Of a stretch of 64,000 bases of DNA, positions 1 to 12,520 are shown piece by piece. The translations under genes and the position numbers were made by a program. Position 1 is the first letter of the stretch. The number at the start of each line of letters is the position of its first letter. This stretch comes from Lepeophtheirus salmonis (lineage: Eukaryota; Arthropoda; Copepoda; Siphonostomatoida; Caligidae), in the NCBI RefSeq assembly GCF_016086655.4, contig NC_052140.2, forward strand, positions 18,724,001 to 18,788,000. The letters are read 5' to 3'. A model generated the notes under the pieces. The model made no database searches, was not told where the DNA came from, and saw only the letters and a program-made list of their open reading frames with translations.

Positions 1-40
1 CTTACTAAGGAGAATATCAAAACATATATTACTTAATAAT

Positions 41-1300
41 ATAAAGATAGCAAATCTTCAGGTCTGGATGGAATTATTGGCAAAATTTATTCAATGCTTC
101 TTATTGAAATTGTTCCTTCTTTTTTAAAAATCGGTAAAACGATGGAAAATAAAGCCAAGGTGACCAGTTGACTGCCAAAAGGGAAGAATAGCTCTAATTC
201 TGAAGAAGGGAGACGGTTCCGATTTTATCCACTAGAGAAACATTACGGTATCAAGGATTCTTACAGAATTATGTCCAGGGTTATGGCTGGAGAAGTAGAG
301 GAAATTCTGAATAAAATATTTTGGGGTTCAAATGAAGGTTTCCTCTTTTTTTAAAAAGAGGAAAATATGTGATGTCTCTAAAAAAAATTGTGTTTGAATG
401 GACTCGGTTGCAGAAATAAAAAATTTTTGAGCTGTAATTGCGATTGACATCACTAAAGCGTTTGGTTCAATTACACGAAAAAAATATTAAGAGCTGTTAA
501 ACAGCTCCTACCCAGGAAGTTTTTTTAATCCAGTACTTGCATTATTGTATAATGAAACACCAACTATATTTATTAATGGAGTGGAAAGTGAACCAATTAC
601 ACTATGGAAAATTTGCAGGTAGGAATGTCCTTCAAACAAGAGGAGGTAATTCTGAGCCACAACTTGTGAAAAGAATTGAAGTTTGACAAAATTTCATTGA
701 AGGCTTGAGAAGATTTCGAGTCTTTCTATCAACAGCAAAAAAACACCTGCCATTTTACCCTTTTCTTCATAATAGATTAATATACCCCCTATTAAGATCT
801 CTGAAAGAGCATAAGCGACGAAGCCTTGGCATCTAAAATGTCCTGGCCCTACATCACTTTCGAAGTGGTCTATGAGGAGTGTATCAGATTAACAAGACCG
901 CTTAAAAACAATGGCAAAATCTTCAATTCGACAGCCCATGCGTTTGTGGAATGCGAAACGGTCAGCATTTTAAAGCGTTTTATAACGTATAATTTGAAAG
1001 ACCTCTCAAAAAGGACGACGAATGCTTGGATGGGGATTATCCTTTTTGGACTTGGATGACGCGGGAGTATCTCAGATTTTAAACCAATAGAGTTCGTCAT
1101 TCTCAATGCAAAGGTTCTTATTGCACAAAAGATGACATCGTACGAACCACTACAGTCCTACGAATTGAGGAGTTTTTTTACAGGCAGCTACAGTAAAATA
1201 TGCAGCTTTATCCCTGAAAATACCTTCCCTGGGAAACGGCAATTCTTGGGTGATGGTAGAAGAGAGATAAAATACTTCCCAACTCTCTCTTTGCAAAACA
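41..1300 (+). pseudogene. LINE reverse transcriptase remnant, frameshifted
   Basis: The translated pieces follow the order of a non-LTR retrotransposon reverse transcriptase. KSSGLDG near 52-72 matches the K-S-P-G-x-D-G entry motif. A DSYRIMSRVMAGEVEEILNK-type stretch lies near 255-320. AVIAIDITKAFGSI at 431-472 matches palm motif A, with the catalytic Asp retained. LLYNETPTIFINGVESEP follows near 543-600. The palm C (FADD) region near 750-780 reads FLHNRLIY, so both aspartates are gone. The open stretches at 826-1059 and 1132-1356 lie where the thumb and C-terminal part would be, but I do not recognise motifs in them. Several stops and frame changes separate the pieces, so the copy is dead. 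The element begins before the window. The exact clade is not certain. Confidence 0.72.
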
Positions 1301-1360
1301 ATAAGATTATAATGAATTTAAAAAAAAAAAACCATTTATACGTTTTATGTTTTTGATTGC

Positions 1361-2559
1361 TTGATTTTTTTAATGAGTCTCTGTAATTTTAATTTTACAT
1401 TGTCATATAAATTTTATTTTATTTTTACAAACTAATTTGCTTTTGTATATTTATACAGATTTTACTTTTAAATGTATAAAAACTTGAATTCTGTATACCC
1501 TGAAGCTAGACATTTAAACTATAATTTTTATTCATGTATTTATATAGACATATTAGCTACGGTTTTATGTAATATCCTAATATTGAACGGTGAATAAAAA
1601 AATCCAATGCCAAAGTAAAAATCTGATCTTGCAAAAGTCAGTGTGTGTTTGCCAAGAGATGCTACGAATACGCACCAGTAGTGACCTCTTTTGGACTTCG
1701 AACAGACAAATAATACAAATGCTCTCTACACTCAATTTTAGGAAAAACCTTTCTAGCTCGTTTTTGTGTTGACAAGCGATATATTTATATAACCATCTTC
1801 CTTTCGGCCTGTAATAAAAAATTTAACTTAGAAACATAAATAACTATTAAGATATATAGTTGTGTATTTAAAAAAATAAAAATTACTCTAAGTAATTACT
1901 AAGAAAATGAATATTTCATTTGATTTTTAACTACTCACAACATGTTTTGCTTCATTTATGGTTAAATTGTACTTAAATATAGTTTATTGCTTTTTGAAGA
2001 TAAGAATTTTTTCTCATTTTTGACACATAGAGAGATATATCTCGGAATCTAGAAAAAACTATAATTTTGCAATAAATCTTAACATATATAATTTATTCTG
2101 TGTATATATATAATAACTTGTTAAATAAAATTTAAAAATAGCAACCAAAAAAAGAGATTAACAATTTTAAATGAACAATTTAATGTATTTGAAATGAGGT
2201 TAGTTCTATAATGATTTATTAATTGGATGGCCAATGTATTATTGGAGTAATATTAGAAAATAAAGATGTAAATAACAAATTGATTGACACATTAAATTGT
2301 TCAAAAAAAGTTATAACAAATTATGAAATTAGGACTAATATTTAACATTAATGGTAAATACATAGTAACAAAATACTTTGAATAGATCAAAATGAAATCA
2401 AAGAAATAGTTGGTAAATGAATATCTTGTACAAAACATATACAGCGTGGATTTTATTTATTGTTACCTCGTTTTAATCATTACTACACCAAACTGAAGAA
2501 GGTACCGTAAATTTTTATGACGTCATTCCATGTCAAAGTATATATTTTTGATCAATTTT
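1361..2559. other. AT-rich stretch without recognised features
   Basis: This may include the 3' untranslated tail of the preceding LINE. Short open frames such as 1590-1772 have a composition biased by base content and show no motif. Confidence 0.6.
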
Positions 2560-3180
2560 GGCTTCATTTCGAATCACCGTGGCAGAGAAAATGGTAAAAT
2601 GAATATGGGGATTCGACTTGTTAAAGACGCAAATTACAATAGGGGAAATTGGCCGAATCGTTGAAGTTAGTAAGATTTTTTTAGGAAGATTACAGGAACA
2701 GAGTAACGACCAAACAATCATCAAACATAAAGAAGGTGCCGGGGTCGTTGGGGTAATTTTCAGCAAAAGAATACAATCCCTTCCTATTTTTTTAAAATTG
2801 TAAATGCCACAAGTTCACACCAATGTATATTTCCGAGTGCCTTGGATCTATGAAAACTATCACAATGCGGGATCTTTATTACAGCAGGATTAGGCTCCAT
2901 TTTATAAAAGTGGCCGAGGTCAATAATAATTGTATCTCTAGAATGTTCAAAATTTCTGTAACAAATTTAAATCGGTGTGGTCCTCTCCCGATCTCAATTC
3001 CTTGAATTTTTATTTCTATGCCAAAATTGAAAATCTTCCTTACAATTATCAATGCCCTCAAGGCAGCCATCTCTATTAACTGTACCGAAATTTGCCCCGC
3101 TCTTCATCAAATTGCTATAGCATGTTGAAGGCTCTGACCCGTCTCAAAAATCGTTTTATTGCAGAAGTTAATGGGTAATA
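2560..3180 (+). pseudogene. Mariner/Tc1-type transposase remnant
   Basis: An N-terminal helix-turn-helix-like stretch (GEIGRIVEVSKIFLGRLQEQ, about 2636-2700) is followed by KHKEGAG. Around 2874-2930 a reading frame gives QQD, a stop, then APFYKS, matching the second catalytic Asp context QQDxAPxHKS. Around 2975-3030 another frame reads SSPDLNSLNFYFYAKIENL, the third catalytic motif SPDLNPLD with the final Asp changed to Asn. The end, near 3135-3175, resembles the usual mariner C-terminus. The reading frame changes several times and the middle with the first catalytic Asp is missing. The copy is therefore ancient and inactive. Confidence 0.72.
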
Positions 3181-4429
3181 AGTAATTCATTAATAAATAA
3201 ATACAATAAGTTAATCAATTAAGTAACTATCGTGAAAAATTAATAAAAAAAGTAACGATGATAAAGTACCACACTGTTAATTCTATAAAAATTATACAAG
3301 TTACAATTTCTGCGTACGCTTTATTGAATTACCAAATTATTAAACTACTAAAAATAAATTGATGCATTCAATTGATATAAATATCTTTATTACTAAATTA
3401 TTACATGCAATATAACTATTGTCATTTTAAATTTATTAATATACTAGAAAATATTTTAATATTACGTACACGCTATCTTATAGATAACCAATGAATTTTT
3501 TATTCAATATAATTAGCTTGTTTATGATAAAATTATTTAACTAAAACAATGTATTCTAAACTATAAATATATGATAATTAAATTTCGATTTTAAAAATTT
3601 CTTGTAAACAAAATTTTTAGTTCTTTTTCATCCATTTGATGTAAATATAATCAAAGCTGCACACCTTTTGGGCACTTGTGGAAATGCAATAAATAATTGA
3701 CCATATAAAAAAACTATTTTTTTCTTATTTTTTTTCGAATTTTTGACCTTGTGATTTATTTATTGTAATAACCATTAATAACTTGCCATGTTTCTACTTC
3801 AATTATAATCAAGATACATACTGAGAATAACTCTGTAATCCTCTTCTTCCTTGTATAACCTACTTCCCTTTTTTAATTCGTGTTTAACAAATGTACTTTC
3901 TCACATTTTCTGCTTGTACAATCATTCGATTTTTGGCTATTTAATTCTTTGACTGTACTTTTGAAGCAACAAGCTTTGCCTTAAAAAAAATTTCAGATAG
4001 GTGGAATAGATCCTTTTCATGAAAAAAATCAACTTATTAACGAAAAAAAACTCTCCCTCTAGAGCCCAGATACATGGTCTGATCGGAATGAAATATAGCC
4101 AAAACTTTTATTTTATTTCTAAAGTCTATATGTGTCTTCATTTTTGAAGTTTTTTATAGTTTTTCTGAACGGGAGGAACAAAAATCCAAAACGTACATAA
4201 TTATTTATAATAATATGTAGAATTAATTAATTATCTTCAGCAAAAATACAATAAACCATTCTCATAATATCTCATTTTTTGGTTGCAACTTGTATAATTT
4301 TCGTATATTGCGTAATATTCATAAAGGGAATTGTGAATGAAAATAAGGAAAGCTTTTCTTGAATCACATTTAATTTACCTTCTTTCCCCGTAACTGAAAG
4401 ATCAATAAAAACATACAATTCTTGAGAAA
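3181..4429. other. AT-rich stretch, nothing recognised
   Basis: Runs of A and T and no coding-like segment. I see no terminal inverted repeats or splice-framed exons here. Confidence 0.55.
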
Positions 4430-4870
4430 CAAATTTATTCATCAGACGCAGGAAAACTAAGATGGAGGAAAAAATAAACTGACTGACATTGCTTCTTGAG
4501 GTGGGAATGAGTTGTGACGCGATATTCCACATCGTTCCTTGCTTCAAGGACTACAACAAGAATCTTGAGAAGTACCCTGCAAGCCAAAAGGACAAAAACA
4601 AAAGTTCTTTGAAGACAACATGGCAAATTTTTGCCCTATTCAATGTTGCCTCCGTCCTCAGCATAATGCAGCCCTCTTAACTATGGAATCATGAGTGACA
4701 TAAAGAGGATGATCTGCACGCCCTCCCATGTCACGGAGGATACCATAGAAGCTGATGGTGAGAAGGAGTGCCTTACATGTCTAAAGAATACTGGAAAAAG
4801 ACACTCAAGGCCATTTAGTCCTAGGATAGAGACCATAGTAGAGACCAAGGGAAGACACTTTAAGCTTTGA
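4430..4870 (+). pseudogene. Possible mariner/Tc1 transposase N-terminal remnant
   Basis: The segment is more GC-rich than its surroundings. It translates to a helix-turn-helix-like start (LLEVGMSCDAIFHIVPCFKD, 4489-4548), then NLEKYPASQKDKNKSSLKTT and a short hydrophobic run before a stop at about 4678. The pattern of a DNA-binding start followed by a Lys/Ser linker is what mariner N-termini look like. A related-looking start (KNLLDAGIKMARIINTVKYF) occurs at 56350-56410. No catalytic motif is visible. The sequence after 4680 carries stops in all frames. It could also be an unrelated exon-like piece. Confidence 0.4.
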
Positions 4871-5354
4871 TTGTTAATATAAAGTAAAATAAGTGTATTT
4901 GTTCAAGATTGACAAGGGTATACTTTACAAGTTAAAACTTGAACACAACATATATATGTATACTATCTTTTGAACACGCTAGGCTTTAGTTGTCCCATCA
5001 TTTAAAAGGTAAACTATACAATCAATATCATTCTAAATGTTATTTTAGTTTTTTTTTATATGTAAATTAATGTTTAATGTTATCAAGTCTAAAAAATTAA
5101 TTCACATAATTATGATTAGTGTCAAAGATTTGAAATAGTTTTTGCGTTGAAACACAACTGTATCTTCAGGCATATGTGTATTTAGTATTTATGTTGATAT
5201 AAGTTTGTAAAGATCTACAATATTATTATCCAATTCTTGTTTTGAAATACACAGGTACATTGTTGTTCAAAAAATAAATAAATAGTTGGATGGAAAAGTC
5301 TTTCCATTTTCTTACAATCCTTACAAAAAAAAAATTGTATTATTGCAGCCATTT

Positions 5355-5520
5355 TTATATCAGTCCTAAAACGAATAAAAATTTGTCCTGTACGACTTTC
5401 ATCAACTTTTTTTGATTTTTTTTTTAAATCAGTCCTACTAGTATATGGTAGTCCGAAGGATATATTGTCTTATGGACTCTTCCCAAGGAATGTATGACCT
5501 TTACTAAGACTGGACTATAA
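5355..5520. repeat. Dispersed repeat carrying the word cagtcctaaaac
   Basis: The words atcagtcctaaaac, gtcctgta and agtccgaagga occur in the same order as in the copies at 54377-54570 and, in part, 58495-58718. No coding potential is visible. It probably belongs to a small non-autonomous DNA element whose ends are better seen in the other copies. Confidence 0.5.
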
Positions 5521-7300
5521 CAAAAAAATAATAACCGACATAACATTATTCACAATATATATCGGAATATATCCATCTCACTACCTCCGAGGCAGCCTTT
5601 AGGAAGTCCTTGCTAAGTATCAAAACATATTTCCGTGTATAAATTAGGTAAACCAACTATGACAACAGTATGATGAGACTTAGCCCACACGGAAAATAAA
5701 GTGCAAAAGTAGGCAAAAACAATGCTAGGTGTGCGAAAAAAAACCTTGACTAAACCCTGATTCCAAAGTCAAGGAGTTCATATACCATAAAAAGTGAGGA
5801 CCAAAGGATTTGTCTCAAAAGTACAACTTTTTGTCCTTCCACCATTCTTACACTTCATTACCATTGTGGAGTAGATTTCCTAATTTTGTTAACTTTGAAT
5901 TAAATAACATTCAATTTAATGAAACTATGTTAATATTTTGATCTTATTATCAAAGGGATTGATTTATATATAAACAAAATTTATGGGTTTTTAATAATAT
6001 ATTTTGTTTTATAATGTTTTAACGGTTCTCGATAATCTTTGAAGTTACTCAGTTATAAATAAAGATTAAAACTCATATTTTGTGTATCTTCCACAGAAAA
6101 CTATAAGTTGAAATCTTTCAACTCCACAAAGAAACTGAGTTGTTGTAAAACTTTTGTTTTATGAAGAAAAAGAAGAATTAAAAAATAATTTTGTATCTTC
6201 TTTGATTATTCCATTTTTTTTGACTGGGGCAACAATTTCCTTATGGGATATAAGCAGTTCAAATCGATTAGTTCATAAAAAAACCTGTATACTCTTTTTT
6301 TTTAAATATAAGTAATATACATTACCATAGAAAAAAAATTATAAGACAAAAAACAGTTTCTATCTTTGGCAAATATGGGTTTGTGAATCGATTTTATAAT
6401 GCATAATATAAAAACGAAGTTTACATGTCATTTTTTTTTTTTTTGCTTGAAATCAAAATATGTAATATTTATAACTATAAAATGCATTAAATGTATTTTC
6501 TGTTGGAATAATGATGGAATTATGTTATTATTGACTTATGATATGCTTGTTCGTCAATCCATGAAACTTTACAACTATGAATAATTCATCATGTCTAATG
6601 ATGGATTATAAACGGAAAAGTGAGTAGCAATTGTTGGTTTCGAATTCTTTGCTCTGGTTTTCCCCTTATTAAATAACTTTAGTACTTATTTCGTCTCTGG
6701 TTTGAATTCATTACATAATGAGATTTTGTTAGTGTATAAATGGAAATGTAGGGGCATATTTGCGAAAAAAAATACATGTAATGCATTTTATGGTGCACCA
6801 AATTACATATTTTGATTAAAAATGCAAAGGGAACATCAATTTTTACAAAATATACCAAAAACGACGTACAAATCTTATTTATTTATATATTAAGGTAAAC
6901 TATACTGAAGCAAAATGTCCTGATGCAAAATAATTTAAGACAACATTACCTAGCCCCGTCACAAGTAAGAACATTAAAGATACCTTTCTCCAATAGGACA
7001 TGAGTAAACTAAAAAAGAAAATCCTATCTGCATGATGAAGCGTAATTACTTAGTTGTAGTAATATACAAATAAGAAGCAGCAACTCATAAATAATAACAG
7101 ATTCAATATTATGTCACTGTTTTGGGGTATATAAACAAATTACTAATAAGTAAACAACGCTCAATCCCTCACTGTAAGACCAAATTATATCTGATAAAAC
7201 AAATTAAATCCAAATTCAAACGCAAGCCATAGTTTCTGAGTAATCTACTTTTTATGGGTAGGGCAAGAGTTATGGACATATATACTTATATAGAGTGTAC
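5521..7300. other. AT-rich stretch, nothing recognised
   Basis: A slightly GC-richer part at 5560-5870 has no convincing reading frame. A T run lies at about 6431-6443. No terminal repeats were found. Confidence 0.5.
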
Positions 7301-7618
7301 TAGTGTTGGAACGATCAATCGGAATAAGGAATCGGAAAATCGTTGTTTTTTTTTAATTGTGATGGGCATCAGGAAAATAATGTTTAATTTGCAATTTCTA
7401 TTCTCATTTATTACTAGTATTCAACTATTTACAACTTTTCTAAGTTATGAAAAGTTTAGTCTCCCACTCCAAAATAAAGGAAATTTTCCTTTTTATTAGA
7501 AAACTTTATATTTGAAATTTAATTTCCCAAATTTTTTTCTCAAAATTGAATCAGCATCGAAATGGGGAATTTTTTTATTAGAATCGCATCCAATTTCTCT
7601 AAAATCTTTCCATCACTA
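7301..7618. mobile_element. Small non-autonomous hAT-like element with inverted ends
   Basis: The left end reads TAGTGTTGGAACGAT and the reverse complement of the right end reads TAGTGATGGAAAGAT, 13 of 15 bases identical. The flanks are similar (gagtgtac on the left, gtgtatac on the right), which is compatible with a degraded 8-bp target duplication as expected of hAT elements. The element is about 318 bp and has no coding capacity. Sequence inside (atcaggaaaataatgt and following) is shared with the element starting at 16978. A related start, TAGTGATGGGATGATTCC, is at 48537. Family assignment is inferred from end sequence only. Confidence 0.6.
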
Positions 7619-8499
7619 GTGTATACACCTGTATGCATATTTCAACTTATCGAATAATTTAATGTGTATACGAAACAATATGTGTGCCTATAAAATATGC
7701 ATATAGGCTATATTTTACATGAAACTTTTTTTTTTTGCTTTTTAAAAAATCATTAAAAATTTTATGCATTTTTTCTTCATTCATCAATTATGTATAGAGT
7801 GTGTGTTTACATGTGCTGATTGTTGATTATTTAAAACATTTTATATTGTACCAAGGTTACTAAATAACTATAACTAGAATTGACAAAAAAAAGTATTTGA
7901 TCCCTTCAAGTATTTTTTTATGAGACTAAGGTTCCGTGACGTTAACTCTTTATTAATGAAATGTCTCCTAATAATTCGTATATTTTGCAATTTTTAATCA
8001 AGATTTGGTAAATTTGATAAATTTGTTCACTTTAAATTCGTTCTTTTGTTCTTTTTATCACTCTTTGCTCAATTAAAGAGTTGGTACTAATCCCATATCA
8101 TCTGCTATTCTATATATTACACTCAATCTTATCAAAATTCATAATTATATTTTTGGTACTCAAATTTTGTTAAAAATAATTAATATTTAATAATATTTTA
8201 GATATATATTTTTTTTCTCCTTTCCTTGAACTCATGTAAATGTTTTTTTAACTTAAGGCAATATTTGCTTGTACAAAATAGATGAAATAGTTAGAAAATT
8301 ATTAAAAATTTATGTAGCGTAATGTTGAGTCTATGTGGATCATTTAATAAATTTGTTTAATATTTAATGTGACGTTTTGACTACATAAAAAAGGATGTTC
8401 TAATGGAGGGTTAGATGGGCTATTGTTTAGCACATCATTTGTCACATTGGTTCTATATTTATTTTTCAACAGAAAAAATGGAAATTTTACATCATATGC
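7619..8499. other. AT-rich stretch, nothing recognised
   Basis: Low-complexity A/T sequence. The open frames at 8344-8639 overlap the repeat listed next and show no domain. Confidence 0.5.
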
Positions 8500-8605
8500 T
8501 ACACATATCAGAGTCTTATCCCAAGGGGAGATTTTTGCCAAAGATTTCCAGGAGGCAACTCTCCAACAAATCAATAGCGTTCCTCTCCGTCATTCATGAG
8601 AGCAC
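8500..8605. repeat. Fragment of a two-copy dispersed repeat
   Basis: The ordered words tcccaaggggagattttt, caactctccaaca and tcatgagagcaca match tcccaagggagaatcttttc, caaccctccaaaact and tcatgagttatacaa at 54095-54180. On the minus strand both copies translate to a similar short stretch (WRVxSxxxK with SPWDK or SLGTQ). That suggests an old coding relic of unknown type. Confidence 0.4.
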
Positions 8606-8639
8606 ACACATTATGCATAAAACGACGTCACCTTGTTAA

Positions 8640-9235
8640 AACAAAAATATACATTATATTTTGTTGTCCACTGTCTATGTTCCTGTTTCTTTTCTCATAA
8701 TCAGTGTTCTGAATGTTATTTTGGTTAAATTATTTTTTTTCATTTTAAGCTGTGAGCAATTCCCAAAAATTATTTAATTTCCAGTGTTGGAAAAAAATTG
8801 GATAATTACCAACAGATTTATGAGCGTTTTTTTCTTTTTCATTATGGAAGAAAGGCTGTGAGATAGAATGCAGGTAACAAAGTTTCATATTATCTCTCTT
8901 CAAGAATGAAGCCTCCTTAGATGCGGCGAAGTTGTAAATTCCCCTGAGTGGACGAAAACAACCAAATTTATTGCTTCTACTCGTAGCATTTTCTACCTCC
9001 CAACACGTTTTTATTGGTTTAATCTACTTTTAAAATACACCTTCTATTAAAATGAGAGACCATTCTTTACATTGACAGTGAGCATACTTAGTAAATCGGA
9101 AAGAAATATAATACTTAGCTTAAGCGTCGTATTTAAATTTAAGCTTGAAGTAATTTGATAGATATTTGGACAAAAGTGAGGTTTCGTCATATTATAATAA
9201 TCTTTTGCAATCTTGTTTTATTTATCTTTAAGGAA
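8640..9235. other. Stretch without recognised features
   Basis: No reading frame with a recognisable motif and no repeat relation to the rest of the window was seen. Confidence 0.5.
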
Positions 9236-9440
9236 GACAAAATGCAAGTTAAATAAATTCTTGTGATGAAAGTTCTTGCAAGTCAGAAACCCCAAACCGA
9301 GATTTCCAATGACCTCAAGATCAGTCGGAGGTCGTATATGGCATTAAAAACGATTTGAAATCGAACAACGCATGGTGTACGAGGGTTGTATGAAAGTTAC
9401 CGACCTCAACCATAAAATGGCAGCACCCGTCAATAAACGT
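9236..9440 (+). pseudogene. Possible Tc1/mariner helix-turn-helix remnant
   Basis: The frame ILVMKVLASQKPQTEISNDL followed by KISRRSYMALKTI resembles the first helix-turn-helix of Tc1-like transposases (ILxLxxxGxSQxxISxxLxISRRSVxRxxK). A frameshift is followed by GVRGLYES, where such proteins have a short Gly/Arg-rich linker. Nothing catalytic follows within the next kilobase. This is the weakest of the transposase calls. Confidence 0.35.
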
Positions 9441-11489
9441 TAATCATATTTATCTAGCATTTGTTAAAAGTGATTCACTAAAGTTTCAGGTATTTTAGTC
9501 GCGCAGTTGTTATATAACAGCGGTTCAAGTGGGTAGATGTGAATATTTTTGTGAAAATAGGGAAAAACAAGTATTTAGCTGTCAATCAGAATTAGTTTTT
9601 GAAAGTGTAACCTTTAAATAGATTCAAAGAATAACAGATATAAAAAGGATTGTTCTGTTAAATATTAAAATGTCATTATAAATCCAACTCGAAGTCATTT
9701 TCCGAAAAACAAAAAATTCCTTGTGAACAATTATTTCCCAATTGAAAAACGCCAATTACTATTTGGACGGGTTACAGAGATCAGAGCATCGCTAAGAGAA
9801 GAGTTTAGAGTTAAAAGAAGACTATATTGAAAAATAAAATAAAAAGTACGGAAACAATATCTTGTATCTTTGTTAGTTTGGAATCTTTTTAGACCACCTT
9901 TGTATATCCTTCACTGTGTATTAATAATGATATCCATAATTTCCCCTGATTGCAAACTCAATATACAAAAATTTTTATTGCAATATTAGTTTTGTTGGTC
10001 AATTTGTGTTCTAAGTACGAATTATACTACACAAAAAGTTTAGATTTTGTTAATTTTCCACTGTAAAATTTGCTTCAATACCAAAAATTGTTGGGATATT
10101 GGTACTATAAAACAAAGAAAATTGGTCTGTTAGTATATTTAAATCGGTAATATTCTAAATTGTCCGCTAAAAAAGAAACCTTCTAACTTTTTGAATAGCC
10201 TCTTTCCTCTTCTACCAAAATTAAAATTTTCCCATATAATGTATATACAAAACGTCCCTAATGCAATTTTGTTCACTATTATAAACGGAAAAAGTATTCT
10301 TCTATCAATTTTGATAATATAACAAATCTAATTCTACGTCTTACACAAAGAGTCAATTCCCTTTTTCTATTCTTTTCTTTTTTTGTAAATTAAACTCAAA
10401 GATTAAGTATGTAAAAATTATCATAAAACAAAAACTAATTCAAATGTCGAGAAATAGCATTTATTCCCCAAAGATTCAAAACTCTTAAACTCGGTAGCTC
10501 TAAAAGATCTTAATTTAGTTTTATTGTTTAAAAAAAATGTCTAAAACAAAGTTTTTCATGATGAATACAGTATTGTATGAAGAAAGAATTCATTGTTCGG
10601 TAGATCATGTGAAATTTTAGCACAAGTATTTTGGACTTCTAGTTATTTTATTTTTTATTTTGAATTTAGCTATGCTTTATATAGCTTAACGATTTTTGAC
10701 ATGTATTTCCAAAATAAAACAAATGCTTGTGGTTTATATTTAGATAAAAATAGCACTAAATCAAATAAATATTTTTTATATATAATAATTTAAAAAACTT
10801 TGATGCTAAATAAGAAGGCATTTTCATGCTCATTGAGGTCAAACCAATAAAACCCGACTATCTCAATCCAAGAGCAAAAGAAAGATAAAAATTTATCGAC
10901 TATTGTTATTAAATCGCTTATAAAGGATTCTAAAGTTCCCTAAGTCAATATATAGTACCATTAATATTCCTTAGAATTACTACATCGAATTGACATACAT
11001 CATTACACTTGTATTGAGGAATTCTATGACTAAAAAAATAAAATACAATGTAATATTAGCTGTCTTGAAACAATCTCCATTGTTTAAAAGTCAAAAACAT
11101 TAAAGTTCAAGGTCAGAAGTAGTAATCGTCAAACGGAAATGTCATATTCCAAAGAACTATTTTTTAAAAGTATTTTCGTATCCTTATTTCTAAGGTTTTT
11201 TTTTTTTTTGTTAATTTATGCTGTTAAAAGGAAATTTGTCAGTATTAGATTAATTCTTTTAAATAAGTAAAGTAACATAATCTTTTACAAAGATAAATGC
11301 ATAAAAAGTAAGTTTTTGATAATCAGAAAATAGGAATTATGTAAGCTTATAATATTCCCAATGTAGGTACAGAGTAATTTATTATTGTTTAGATAATTTT
11401 TAAGGTTTAAAACATGTGAATAATCATTTATCAAAAAAAATATTATTTAATATTTCTTCAGCAACCTAAAAGTTTGGTGTATATTACTA
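9441..11489. other. AT-rich stretch, nothing recognised
   Basis: About 2 kb with only base-composition-driven short frames such as 10593-10793. No inverted ends or tandem arrays seen. Confidence 0.5.
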
Positions 11490-11625
11490 AATATATCCGC
11501 ATTTGGCATTAATGCAACCATTCAATCTCTGAAGACATAATTGTAGTTAGCATAGATTAAATCTTCGGATATGTTAGTCTTTGAGGACGACAAGGATAAT
11601 TGTCTGTCAGGATTTTAACCCTTTA
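11490..11625 (-). pseudogene. Possible mariner transposase C-terminal scrap
   Basis: The minus strand reads ISEDLIYANYNYVF and then, after a frame change, QRLNGCINAKCGYI and a stop. This matches the usual mariner ending (a region before R-L-x-A-x-I-x-A-K-G-G-Y-I). Only this end is present. No inverted repeat was found beside it. Confidence 0.4.
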
Positions 11626-12518
11626 TTAGTGAATATTGTTTTTAAATGCAGTTAATGAACTGGACAATAAAGAAAACCAAAAAATAAAATCAATTATTTA
11701 ACATTTAATCACATGATATAAATGTTGAACGATCATACTAATTATATCATTCCATTTTTTTTTAACTTTTCCATCCATTTTGCAATAATAAATACCATTT
11801 AAAAAGCTTCAAATACTTATGGGAATATAAGTCATCAAGGAAAAAAGTTATTATGTATTTAAAAAACATGACTTTGTGGTTTCAACAAAAAATAACATGT
11901 TTGGATGGAAAAAGTATTTTTTTTTTTTTTGTTACTACTATTTTAAGCGAATTTTGGAAATCAAGATAATATCCATCCGATTGTGATCAGGTTGCGTGTA
12001 TTATATCAAATAATAGGTACAATTATATATTGGATGTATCACAATCAAATTAACTAAACTTTCACTAAATTGATTTGATTTGATTACTAAATATATAAAT
12101 AAATCCTGTACTATACATTATTAAGATCAATATGGCGAATAATCTGATTAACTGTTTCAGGAGCATTCTAAAAATATTCTCGACATATTATATATTCAAA
12201 ATAATAAGAAGTATTTTTATTCAAATCGAGATTCTGTAAATTCTCAAACTTTTTATTCTTTTAGCTTTTTGTTTTAAATTGATATTTGTATATTTTAATA
12301 AATAAAAATTAGTGAAAAATACTACAACCAAGTAAAAAAAACAAATTAATTTTAAATATTAAAGGGGTTTTCACTACTTTAAGGAAATGATAATGAGAGT
12401 CGTTTTTAAAATTTACTTTCCCAATCCTCATTTCGTGGTTTCTAGAAAGAAAGTAAAATCGAAGTAACTCCATATTGCTATATTCTTAATTATACTCCTG
12501 AAAAATGTAGTCACATTT
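11626..12518. other. AT-rich stretch, nothing recognised
   Basis: T runs at 11757-11764 and 11917-11930. No coding-like or repeated segment recognised. Confidence 0.5.
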
Positions 12519-12520
12519 TA

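Noticed and set aside
1590..1772. 60-codon frame with MNKKIQC start
   Set aside because: No similarity to LINE or host motifs that I know. Length is expected by chance in this amount of sequence.
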